Below are positions 48,633 to 58,256 of a DNA stretch of 64,000 bases, in pieces. The DNA is from Atrina japonica (Eukaryota; Mollusca; Bivalvia; Pterioida; Pinnidae). Location: positions 266,001 through 330,000 of the forward strand of contig BROG01000445.1 in assembly GCA_030159075.1 (NCBI GenBank), in the 5' to 3' direction. The notes under the pieces were generated by a model. That model saw only the letters and a program-made list of their open reading frames with translations, ran no database searches and was not told the DNA's origin. Every line of letters starts with the position of its first letter. Position 1 is the stretch's first letter. Made by a program: the position numbers and the translations under genes.

Positions 48633-48962
48633 CCGGAAGGAGTCAGCATGTTTGCAATTCCATCAAAGTTCCATAATTTCAGGAAGCAGATTGTCGTCCA
48701 TATCATTGAGTTATCCCTCTTTCCCGCGAGAGACTATATTTATTTATCATTTCAATCTTCAGTAATCTGAAGAATTGATATGTGTTAACTACTGAGATGC
48801 TGCATTTTAAACTTATTACAGAATTGATATATTGTGTAATCACTGATGAAGTTACTATCATTATGAATAAAAATCTCAAAATTTGTTCAGAATTATATTA
48901 GAAGATGGGCCGGACATGTGCACGAAAAACCAGACACTTTGTTTGAATAGTTTAATGCTATG

Positions 48963-49143
48963 ATTGTCCGATTCACATGACATGGCAGGGCGGAGTAACC
49001 TTCACAGGAAAACGTTTTACTCCTCACTGGATATTCAATATGCTTTATTGCCTAAAATTAAACTTCGTCCAGGTCTAGAAAGGGTTTACAAAACTCCGGT
49101 CCATCAGATTATATGATTTTACTATACGGACTTGCAGATATAA
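48963..49143. repeat. Interspersed repeat, shared with 19115-19405
   Basis: TTGTCCGATTCACATGACAT, GGAAAACGTTTTACTCCTC, TCGTCCAGGTCTAGAAAGGG and ATGATTTTACTATACG follow the order of the left-hand copy, with about 100 bp missing. Confidence 0.6.
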
Positions 49144-49324
49144 TATTGAATTTTAAAACCGAAAGTAACAATGAAAGCACGATATTTTTCCGTCTTCGGT
49201 ATAACCCAGAAGTGAATGTCGAGCTCGAGATACTACATGACCAATATGTTTTTGTCCTAGCCGACAAGATTTGAAACAACATATGTAGTATTACTATAAT
49301 TGCCTACTGTATGTGTATTCAAAT

Positions 49325-49690
49325 TAGCGCACTCATATTTTAACGCTCTGAGAGGGTGTAGACTTATTAGAGCAATCTTGAATTCGCACAAGTACGGCAA
49401 GAATATTTCAAATTAGCGGTAATACGGAAACAATGGAAGACTATATTGAACATGCGATCATTCCTTATGTGATGTGCGTCATCACATTTTGTCAGCATGC
49501 CTCAAGACTTTCTGCTTTTAAACCACTTCACGTTGGTTAGTTTGTATTAGTACACCATAATATACCATTAGTATTGTCACTAATGCAGAATGACAGGGTG
49601 AAGAAATTTTAGCGCTGCACTTGAATTAGCGCAATGACTTGAGCACAAAAGGCGCTAATATTAAAATAATGCTAAAATAAGAATACGTAC
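49325..49690. repeat. TTAGCGC-rich stretch
   Basis: AAATTAGCGCACTCATATTT at the left and GGCGCTAATATTAAAATAAT at the right are roughly inverted; TTAGCGC or its complement recurs about five times (49325, 49416, 49607, 49625, 49650). This may be one non-coding element; the class is unknown. Confidence 0.4.
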
Positions 49691-49959
49691 AGTATTAGAA
49701 GAACTAGGTTTGTTTTTTTTTTCAAATTCTGGTAATCCTACATACAATATAGCCTACTATCGCAGGACGAAATCCTTCAAAATCATGTGTCAGTATTGTC
49801 AGTATTTGATATGCCTACAACAGATATTGATTTTGAGCTACCATATTTGTATAGAATACCTTAACTTCATAGAACCCCATTCCAAGAGAAGTACATAGCA
49901 CGGTCCAGTAAATACTCCACTAAACCGTTATCAAAACTCCTTACAAAATACTAACAAAA

Positions 49960-51250
49960 CAACGGTTAAGGAGAAACGTTAGCACTGTTACTCAGAAGAG
50001 ATGTAAATCAGATATGGATACTAAAACCTCAAGATAGCCCTTAGGAAATTCAGGGTACCAAACCATTTTTCTAAAACTTCAACAATACTGTACAGTTGCT
50101 TATTCCAGAAGCGGTGTAAATCAGATGTGGATACTTAAAAATTCTAAACAGCTTTTAGAAAATTTGAAGGCACACAATTTTTCTCGAATTCACAGTATCA
50201 AAACTTATGACTTCTCTACTCTTTACACAACTATTCCACATAAAAAATTAAAGGAAAGACTTTTTACCATCATAGACAACTGTTTTTTTCACTAAAGGTG
50301 CTACCCGAAAATTTAAATATCTAGTGATTGGCTATCAGGATACTTATTTCGTCAAACACCACTCTGATTATACACATTTATACACTGAAGTTGATATAAA
50401 AAACATGCTGGAATTTCTAATAGACAATATATTTGTAATGTTCGGAGACGTGGTCTTTCAACAAACTGTCGGCATTCCTATGGGAACCAATTGTGCCCCT
50501 TTATTGGCCGACCTGTTCCTTTATTCATACGAAGCAGACTTCATTCAGAAATTGCTGAATCAAAAGAAGAAAAAGTTAGCGGTGTCCTTTAATTTGACAT
50601 TTAGATATATCGACGACGTTTTGTCAATTAATAATGACAATTTTCATACATATGTCAATGCGATATATCCCAGCTAACTAGAAATTAAAGATACAGCAGA
50701 ATCAAGCACACACGCTTCATAGTTAGACATTTTACTTAATATAAACATAGACGGGAAATTAGCAACTAAGCTATACGACAAACGCGACGATTTCGGCTTT
50801 CCCATCGTAAATTTTCCACATTTAAGTAGTAATTATATAGTAATCACCCGCATATGGAGTTTATATTTCACAAATGATCCGATATGCCAGGGCGTGTACA
50901 ACATATGACGATTTCATATACAGAGGTAAACTACTCACTGACAAATTATTGACACAGGGATGTCGAAAACCGCGTTTAATGTCAACGTTTCGCAAATTTT
51001 ACGGTCGGTATAATAGTCTTGTTTGTGATTACTCTGTTTCACTAAGTGAAATGTTGAGTTGCCTTTTCGTTGAGACGTCTGTACCAATTGTGACGAGGAT
51101 ACACTCCTCACTTGACTGTGGACTCACGGCGGGTGTGACCGGTCGACAGGGGATGCTTACTCCTCCATGGCACTTGATCCCACCTCTTGGTTTCCAGAGG
51201 TCCGTGTTTGTCCATTTTTACCGGATTCGTATCTATGTCCTGGACATTCT
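49960..51250 (+). pseudogene. Penelope-like retroelement, decayed copy A
   Basis: A reverse-transcriptase remnant of the Penelope-like class. Seen in order across several frames: a TYDFSTLYTTIPHKKL palm segment near 50200-50260, QQTVGIPMGTNCAPLLADLF at about 50460-50520, FRYIDDVLSINN with an intact Asp pair at about 50605-50640, and a thumb stretch IRYARACTTYDDFIYRGKLL at 50877-50930 with FRKFYGRYN near 50990. A frameshift near 50294, a stop at 50677 and another frame change around 50870 show it is dead. The 3' tail (51086-51250) with CACGGCGGGTGTGACCGGTC and TCTTGGTTTCCAGAGGTCCG is shared with 57745 and 44600. Confidence 0.85.
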
Positions 51251-51600
51251 ATTGATTTCAAAACATGAATACACTGAAGATGATATAAAAAGATGCTGGG
51301 ATTTCTTATATACAATGTATATGTAGAGTTTGGATACCAGGTCCTTCAGCAAACCGTCGACCTTCCTATGAAAACCGATTGTGGTCTTAATAAGCCGACC
51401 TTTCTCTTCATTCATATAAAGCAAACTTTAAAAAAAATATTTTCTGTTGGTTTTGATTTATTATTCAGGTATATCGACAACATTTTGTTCATTTTTAATG
51501 ACAAGTTTCCTACGTATCTGTATGCAGTATATCCCAAACAACTAAAAGCTAAAGAAACCTGATAATAAGCTGGCCTGCACACATGCATCCTACTTGAACA
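51251..51600 (+). pseudogene. Penelope-like retroelement, 5'-truncated copy B in tandem
   Basis: Directly after the tail of copy A, coding resumes in the middle of a second reverse transcriptase: EYTEDDIKRCWDFL, then QQTVDLPMKTDCG (the GIPMGTNC motif, mutated), then FRYIDNILFIFND where the second catalytic Asp is Asn, and YLYAVYPKQL. The head-to-tail arrangement with a 5'-truncated copy is usual for Penelope-like insertions. Confidence 0.8.
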
Positions 51601-53156
51601 TTTTACTTACTGTAGAGACAGGGTCCGAAGCTATCTTTACTTGATACTCCTGCTCAACTTTTATTCCGTTATTTTGACTATATAATCTTTTGTAAAACGT
51701 TTGAGTTTGAGTGATTAGGAAACATATTACTATTTTCTACCATTCACGTATAAATAGTTGCGTCATACTTAAGATTTTCCTGTAAAAACTGAATAAATAC
51801 GTTGAGTTCGGGGCTCGGCACCATAAAACCATGAGAATATTCTCAACACTGTCTGCTTATCCAATCAGATATCAGGATTAGCCAAATCTGAGTAAGATAA
51901 GTAAGGCCCGGTACTCAATATTTAAGTACGTACTCAAGCAATTTTTTTTAAAAATATTTGTTTTGTTCAAATGAAAATAATAATTTTGATCGTTATTTAC
52001 AACTGTATGCCGTCAATGTACAAACATGTCCAGTTACAAAATAAATTTTGCGTGTTTTTACCTTAAAATCATGAAAAGCTATTTGAGTTTGAATACTTTG
52101 GTGACAACAAATCTATACAATAAACTTGATTATTGCAACCTTCCTATCGTCGCTTCTACACATTCAAATGGTAATATCCTTTTGTCATGGTGTAAATTAG
52201 AATTTTTCAGGTGTGTGTTTTTGTGATGAATTTTGCAAGACAGCTAGGTCATTTGAAACAAATCATTATGTCACAAGTCATACGGTAAAATCAAATTATA
52301 TACAGAAATGATAAAATATGATGACCCAAAACTTCAATGTCGATTTTTCCCAAACTATGTATTGTGCAGTTAGATTCTTATGATTCTCCGGTGACGATTT
52401 GTCAGTTTGTTCTTTCGTGTATATGGATTATACAGACGTTTTCTCCCCATTACACACACATCATTGCACTTCTGTATGTGCCAGTTATTTTATAAAACAT
52501 TTCTTTTCTATTGACGAGCCATACCTTTTCCTAGAAGTTTTATATTTGTGTAAATCTTTGTTTCCCATCTTCTTTTGACACTTGTGCAAGCAATTAAAGG
52601 ATTATCCCATCAACATGCTAGTGTATCTAGAACCATAATTTTAATCTGGCTCCGAAGTCACCAAATTTTGTCAATACTCAAGTTAAATTTTTTTCTTATT
52701 AGTTTGAATATATAGTTTTTTTTACACTTCTGGACGTGACTGACATGGAAACATATTATTATTTTTTCATTCACACAAAGTGTTGGGTCAAATTTATTAT
52801 TTTCCCATTTAAATTGGTATACATCTTTAGAACTCAATTTTTTCTTCAAATGAACAACAGTTTTCATCATTATTTACATTTATTTGCAATGTATAATTAT
52901 GCCAAATATGTCAATTGCAGCATCAATTCTCTGTCTTAATCGTAGAAATTATAGAAATTGTAAAGTTTTGAGTAAATTTGGTGATTGGTCAATGTTTCCC
53001 AGATGACTCAAATTGCTTTAACTGAATCTGCGTATAACAACGAGCATATCACGTTTTTAAAAAAAATCTCACATCATTTGCATGTCCACGGTACAGTTTT
53101 ATCAATTACATATTTTGTGTCTATTTTAATATCTTTAAAATATTTTTTAAAATAAT
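51601..53156. other. Intergenic, no gene seen
   Basis: AT-rich; includes only the partial foldback MITE. No family resemblance in frames at 52026-52226 or 52736-52939. Confidence 0.5.
51808..51915. repeat. Foldback MITE, partial copy
   Basis: GGGGCTCGGCACCATAAAAC, TATCCAATCAGATATCAGG and AAGGCCCGGTACTC parallel the element at 48477, with a shortened right arm. Confidence 0.6.
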
Positions 53157-53521
53157 TTAAAGAAGCATTAGCTGTGTTTACCAACAATCATTTCGATGAT
53201 TTTTTTTCTACTTTTACTACTTGTATTTGATGCACAATAACGAATAAGTGCTATACACAGGCATAAACAATATAATATTCCTATACATTTTGTAAAAATA
53301 AGGTCAGGATGGTCAGTGTGGTAATTATGCAAATACAAACAGTAAGGTTGAGTTAATCAATTGAAATTGAAAAAGTGCCAAACCTGGGTTTCTGTAGCAA
53401 TTTTTACAAAATATATAAGAATTTAAGAATTTTTATGACTGTGTATTTTTGGTTATTGTATATCAGTCTAATTAGTAAAAAGGAAAGACTTTAAAAAACC
53501 CCACAGCTATTGCCCCTTTAA
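53157..53521 (+). mobile_element. TTAA-flanked MITE-2, copy 2
   Basis: 365 bp, TTAAAGAAGCATTAGCTGTG to ACAGCTATTGCCCCTTTAA, same interior order as the first copy (AAAATAAGGTCAGGATGG; GTTTCTGTAGCAATTTTTAC). Confidence 0.8.
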
Positions 53522-53790
53522 TTTATGTTACTTCGCAGATTATAAAGCGTACGCTGCTTCAAGTTATGTTATAACGTTTGACGTTAGCTTTTAATGTGGT
53601 TTAGACGGATCAAATTGAAAAGACTTCCAATAGAAATAAATACATTTGCTATAGGACAAAGTTTCACCGCTTCATTTGGCATCATTATTATAAATATCTT
53701 AGCATCTTTTTCAGTTTATCACGACTGTAAAAGTGGTTTTATATCGTATTCTCTGTGTACAACCACTTCATATCATATCGTGTCATCAGA

Positions 53791-54035
53791 GGGGCCTCCG
53801 TGGACGAGTGGCTAGAGCATCGCGCTTTGAACCATGAAGTCTCTCACTTCCGGTCAGCGCAGGTTTGAGTCCCGCTGGAACTTCAGCTTTCTTTTGCGAG
53901 AAAGTTTGCCAGTTTACTTGCGGAAGGCCGGTGCTCTCTTCCCGGGTAAACTGCAACCACCATTGAAAACTGGCCACCAGCATATAACTGAAAATATGTT
54001 GATATGTTGTCGCGTAAAACACTGTTTAAAATCAA
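53791..54035 (+). mobile_element. tRNA-derived SINE (GACGAGTGG head), fullest copy
   Basis: GGGGCCTCCGTGGACGAGTG and GCTAGAGCATCGCGCTTTGA form a type II tRNA-like head, GGTTTGAGTCCCGC the box B, then GCGAGAAAGTTTGCCAGTTT, ACTTGCGGAAGGCCGGTG, CTCTTCCCGGGTAAACTGC and ACTGGCCACCAGCATATAAC. Its tail is short and no clear target duplication was found. Overlapping frames on both strands are by-products. Confidence 0.75.
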
Positions 54036-54350
54036 AATCGTATCTTCTGTTTTATCTTATGGCAACAGATATTTTCATACGCCAGATAACCTTCAGAACA
54101 AAACGTTGTTCTTCGGTGACCTGTATCTCTCGTATTGTCAATAAACAAATACGAAAAGAAATTCCCAATACGTGACAAAGAGATGATATATAACAGGAAT
54201 ATATTTGACAACGAGACACCTGGTGACAACAGGTAATAGGATAAAGGCGATATCCCCTCATTAGCTGGTCCAATTTACAAGAAAAATAACAGAACTGATA
54301 AATGAGACAATAAGATTTTTTTTACACATTAATGTCCATTAACAGATACA

Positions 54351-54626
54351 AGCCGGCCTGGCTCAGTCGGTAGCGCGCTCGACTCTTGATCGTGAGGTCG
54401 TTAGTTCGAGTCCAGCCGGTGGCAGGTTGGTTTCCTGTCCTTCGGATGAGACATTAAAAACCGAGGTCCCCTGTCACAGTAGTTGTCGGCACGTTAAAGA
54501 ACCCTCACTGCTCAATGGCCGAGCATAGGCCAAAATTTGAAGCCCTTCACCGGCATTTGGTGACGTCTACATATAAGTGAAAGATTCTCGATGGGATGTT
54601 AAACAACAATAAACAAACAAAAAACT
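54351..54626 (+). mobile_element. tRNA-derived SINE (GGCCTGGCTCAG head), copy 2
   Basis: 276 bp with box A TGGCTCAGTCGGTAGCGCGC and a good box B (GTTCGAGTCC). Same body and AAACAACAATAAACAAACA tail as copy 1. The 13-bp direct repeat ATTAACAGATACA at 54338-54350 and 54627-54639 is perfect, pointing to a fairly recent insertion by LINE machinery. Confidence 0.92.
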
Positions 54627-54639
54627 ATTAACAGATACA

Positions 54640-55238
54640 TTTATAACAAATATATAATAAAGTTTGAAAAATCTCAGAAGGTTACCAATATCATTTTGTA
54701 GGGGTGCAAACTGCTTCTGCACCTGTGGTCATTTCCCGTTTGAAAAACATTTATTTGGATGTCTCGGGGACGAGTCAATTCAAACGATAAAATAATAACT
54801 TTCCGAAAATCGTATTCCGTAAATCCTCCAATGAGAAAGCAATCTTTATAAAGAACGGGAAAATGTTAACACCCAGTTAGAAATTCTGGTAATTAATAAC
54901 TGCTAAAATGTTTTTAAAACTGTTAACTGGTTAATTGTCATGTAAGTAACATTCTTCACATACATTTCAAGTTTAGAGGAGTAAGTTATACGCGTATATT
55001 ATTGTTTTCATTAATCAACTTTAATTAATTATTTACTGATAAAAGTACTATAATCATTAAACTTTTGGCAATCCACTCAGTGCTAAGTGAGCAAATATTT
55101 CAAATACAGTTTACAATGAAATCAATCATGGTTGCGAGAAAAACAAAACATTATCAAGTTTACTATGTTGACTAATCGCAGCTTGGTTTTATTACGGATG
55201 TATAATACCATATTTTAATGCGCGTTCTGTATAGTTAT
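54640..55238. other. Intergenic, no gene seen
   Basis: AT-rich, downstream (minus-strand sense) of the secreted-precursor gene. Confidence 0.5.
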
Positions 55239-55345
55239 TACAGTAAAACCTGCTTTAGCGACCACCTGTTTTTTGCTCTCCCCAATAGTACAAATCAACC
55301 TCTATATATAAAGACCATCTCCCTATAAAGACTGATTTTGTTGTG
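55239..55345. repeat. TACAGT-family element, partial
   Basis: TACAGTAAAACCTGCTTTAG, CGACCACCTG and ATAAAGACCATCTCCCTATA; followed by a (TTA)n run at 55381-55413. Confidence 0.6.
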
Positions 55346-55381
55346 TCTTGTCATTTTTTATAATTATTATCATTATTACAT

Positions 55382-55416
<35 letters not shown>

Positions 55417-55502
55417 ACTTAATCATACTATTTTATCAAAAATCTCAAGAGGGATGACAAAGTTGTGATTATTTCAGCGTGTCAATTTCGATTTCATACA
55501 TT

Positions 55503-55649
55503 CTAATCGTAACGGACTTTTCTCAGAACTTTACGGTCCGCCTTGTTAGTTCGGTAGACGTCCATTGTTGGCTTTCCACTGGAACTTGAAGAGCGCACTT
55601 TCACAGTCCATTTACCATTGCCAAATGTGCCTTCCCTTCCTTTCAGGCC
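55503..55649 (-). CDS. Secreted cationic-peptide precursor, exon 3 (C-terminal basic domain)
   Basis: Last coding exon, 147 nt including the TAG at 55503-55505. Seen: TATGCAG acceptor at 55650, phase 0 entry, then 48 residues with a NGKWTVKVRSSSSGKPTMD segment and a KVLRKVRYD end. The three exons sum to 633 nt, exactly 211 codons including stop, which supports the model. The pattern Asn-Gly, V-x-V-R, two or more Ser, G-R/K-P-T-hydrophobic and a final K-x-R-Y is one I associate with the extreme C-terminus of many bacterial polymorphic-toxin proteins. If real this suggests an acquired or convergent domain in an animal secreted protein. I could not run a search, so the similarity is a memory-based impression. 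Confidence 0.72.
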   Translation of the reverse strand, partial: GLKGREGTFGNGKWTVKVRSSSSSGKPTMDVYRTNKADRKVLRKVRYD

Positions 55650-55788
55650 CTGCATAATAAATGAAATATCCAATTAATAAGATTTGTAGACGAAGTATGC
55701 ATGGAAATATATAATGACCATTAAAATACGGATATAGGTTTGACAACATAGCAGCCCTTCTTATTTACAGGTGTATATGTTTGTGTGT

Positions 55789-55792
<4 letters not shown>

Positions 55793-55873
<81 letters not shown>
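55793..55873. repeat. (GA)n, about 40 units
   Basis: Perfect dinucleotide run of 81 bases within intron 2 of the secreted-precursor gene. It produces serine-leucine frames on the minus strand that are not coding. Confidence 0.95.
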
Positions 55874-55877
<4 letters not shown>

Positions 55878-56189
55878 GATACCATAGTGTATAAGGCAAA
55901 ATATTGAACAAACACGGAACCTTGGAAAGCATTTAGCATTTCCTGTCTCTTTGCAAGTCCACAATCAAATACACGGAAAACAATTTACGGATTATAAGAG
56001 CTAATGTAAGTGCTAAAAACTGAGAGAAAAGGGATTAAGATGTTTCACAATTAATAGGTCATGCAATAGAAAACATTTGGTTCTCTCAGTTAGCAGTTGA
56101 AGTACAGCTGATTTTCACATTCTTGAATTATATGAACATGGAAAAGGGATGCTCTTGTTATTTTTTAACATATAAAAGTGATAACTTAC

Positions 56190-56461
56190 ATTTTTTCCAC
56201 TGAATTTTCGTACATTATCAGGTTTGATTTTTCTGAAGTCCCTCACTGCTGTTCTCATATTGCCTTTTTTGAAGTATTGTTTCGTAATTTTTCCAGCGCT
56301 TCGTGAAATCACTGGTCTCCATGTGCGATAAGATTTAATTAATGTACGTCCAACTGAAAACACACTACGTGCAGCCGGTACAACCCATCCCCATCTTTTG
56401 ATCCGCCGTCCTCCTGTTTGTATATTCTTTTCCTCCACAGCTTTTTTCCCGCTCCAGATAT
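56190..56461 (-). CDS. Secreted cationic-peptide precursor, exon 2 (processing site and basic region)
   Basis: Second coding exon. Seen: it joins exon 1 in frame (split Asp codon) through a CTTTTTGTAG acceptor at 56461, and ends AAAAAT|GTAAG at 56190 in phase 0. Residues about 72-89 finish the propiece. RRIKR (about residues 90-94) is a multibasic furin-type site. After it comes WGWVVPAARS and a long stretch rich in Arg, Lys and Trp with alternating hydrophobic positions (SVGRTLIKSYRTWRPVI), which could form an amphipathic helix. There are no cysteines, so this is not a defensin, mytilin or big-defensin. The end (DFRKIKPDNVRKFSGKN) begins a separate small domain completed in exon 3. Function unknown; a membrane-active or antimicrobial peptide is the likeliest guess. 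Confidence 0.75.
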
Positions 56462-57421
56462 CTACAAAAAGAAAATATTTCCAAATAATGTAGAGAATTT
56501 GTCATATTGAAGTCTACTTCAAATTGCAGATCTTATTATCATGAAACGATTTCACTCACTGAGAGCAAAACACACTTTTATTTGGGTTTACCGTGACTTA
56601 GAACAATCATTTTATTTGTAATAAGCTACAAACTTTTGGTAATATAGCTCCAGACAACTAAAACGTTTTCCTCTTTCGAGCGAGTATGGACCTTTATATC
56701 ATACATGGACATGTTCTACGTTGTCCTTTCCGCAATCAGAAAATATTCTACCCCAGCAGTTTCGCAGTGAATAGATAGTGAAATCTGAATTAAAATACTT
56801 TTCAGAAATTTTTATCTAATTGTGTCATCAAAGTACCAGTAAAAGTATGCTGAATCAGCATTTTCAATTCTTACTGCATTATCTTACTGTGTAAAAATAT
56901 AAGAATATTTTCATGGATGCAATATATACCCCTTTTCAAGCAATCAATCCCCCGGGTAATTAGTTGTCTCTGATCAATAGAACATACATATGTAATTTTA
57001 AAAATCTTTAGAGCCGATTGTGGACTTGCGTTCCAAAATGTTACATGTTTTTTTTTAAATATAAACGGAATCTATTTTGTTATGAATGGAAAGTTAGAAC
57101 TGTCTCGGTGATTCGCCGCTGAAGTTTGTAAGTGCTACGCGTAACACTATGTTCATATAACCTTTTTACACTAGTTCCATTTCCGGTCCTGTGCTGGCAG
57201 TCTTCTTATACACTTACGTATACGTGCAGTGTCGACAAAACGTTTTACTATGCATCTAAATTCGATACACTTTTTATAATTCAGTGGGTTAAAGTTAAGT
57301 AAATCCGCAAATAATTCTATAAAAGAACCGTAGAAATGCCTAAAAAATCGATAATTTATAAATGTTAAATATTTTAATGCATAAGCACATGCTTCTTTGT
57401 ACAGTCGTCGGCAATACATAG

Positions 57422-57922
57422 TTAAAGGGACATTAGCTGATTTTTTCTCTCTATTTTTACTACTTATTCTTGTACAGTAACAAAAAAGAGTTATACATAG
57501 GGATACAAATGTTATATTCCTATATTATTTGTGAAAATAAGGTCAGATCCAGTGTGGTATTCATATAGAAAAAGTAAGATTGAGTTAGTCATTTGCAAGT
57601 GAAAAAGTGCCAAACCTGGGATTCTCAAGCAGTTTTCACAAAATATATAGAACTTTAAAAATTTTTATGCCTGTGTATATCTCATTTTTGTTGTTGCATA
57701 TCAATCTAAGTAGGAATATAAAAACTCTATATACCAAAGTATAAATCAATAGAATGTCCAGGACATAGATATAAATCCGGTAAAAATGGACAGACATGGA
57801 CCTCTGGAAACCAAGAGGTGGGATCTGGTGCCGTGGAGGAGTAAGCATCTCCTGTCGACCGGTCACACCCGCCGTGAAAAAAGGAATGCATTAAAAAGAA
57901 ACCACAGCTAATGCCCCTTTAA
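57422..57922 (+). mobile_element. TTAA-flanked MITE-2, copy 3, interrupted by a Penelope-like tail
   Basis: TTAAAGGGACATTAGCTGAT to ACAGCTAATGCCCCTTTAA, 501 bp because about 150 bp of Penelope-like 3' sequence (57745-57880) sits near the right end. It lies in intron 1 of the secreted-precursor gene. Confidence 0.8.
57745..57880 (-). repeat. Penelope-like 3' tail, minus orientation, inside MITE-2
   Basis: AGAATGTCCAGGACATAGAT, CCTCTGGAAACCAAGAGGTG and CTCCTGTCGACCGGTCACAC are the reverse complement of 51110-51250. It lies inside MITE-2 copy 3, itself in intron 1 of the secreted-precursor gene. Confidence 0.85.
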
Positions 57923-57977
57923 ATAATTAGTGAAATAAAAGACAGTATGGAAAGAGGAAATCGAAGATCCAACATAC

Positions 57978-58191
57978 CGATTTCAGCGAACAATTTGTCG
58001 TCCTCTGCTTCGATAAACTGTTCTAACTCTTCATCGGTCAACAAACGTGTGTCCACACCATCGATTATGAAAGATTTATCTTCTCCGATGATGGAATCAG
58101 ATTCTTGATTTTCTTGTACTTCACCTTCGTCTGCACTAACGCCAAGGAGAGTACCTGCCAGCAAACCAAGTAATATCAACTTCAGATGCAT
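57978..58191 (-). CDS. Secreted cationic-peptide precursor, exon 1 (signal peptide and acidic propiece)
   Basis: First coding exon of an unnamed secreted protein. Seen: MHLKLILLGLLAGTLLGVSA is a classic signal peptide with likely cleavage after SA. It is followed by about 50 strongly acidic residues (DEGEVQENQE..., then EELEQFIEAEDDKLFAEI). The donor is ATCG|GTATG at 57978, leaving phase 1. An in-frame ATG exists 33 nt upstream (58224), but a TATATATAT box sits at 58248-58256, placing transcription start at or near that first ATG. The second ATG at 58191 also gives the better signal peptide, so I chose it. Acidic propieces that neutralise a basic mature peptide are known in several invertebrate antimicrobial precursors, for example Hydra arminins; that role here is inference. 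Confidence 0.75.
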
Positions 58192-58247
58192 ATTTTCCGG
58201 TTTAACTGTTACTGGTGTTTTCATGATTCAGAGTTTGCACGCTGCTG

Positions 58248-58256
58248 ATATATATA
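58248..58256 (-). promoter_or_regulatory. TATA box of the secreted-precursor gene
   Basis: TATATATAT on the minus strand lies 24 nt before the first in-frame ATG (58224) and 57 nt before the preferred start (58191). TATA-driven transcription normally begins 25-31 nt downstream, at about 58225, which would leave the upstream ATG with almost no leader and favour the start at 58191. Confidence 0.5.

Noticed and set aside
53834..54175. 113-codon plus-strand frame
   Set aside because: Most of it lies in a SINE and its tail; reading frame retained by chance.
54351..54430. tRNA gene in the GGCCTGGCTCAG segment
   Set aside because: It is the head of a SINE with a conserved body, tail and target duplication.
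55721..55964. Serine-leucine repeat proteins
   Set aside because: They translate the (GA)n run in an intron.
56115..56438. 107-codon single-exon minus-strand protein
   Set aside because: It starts at an internal Met and runs through the donor at 56190; the splice-based three-exon model explains it better.
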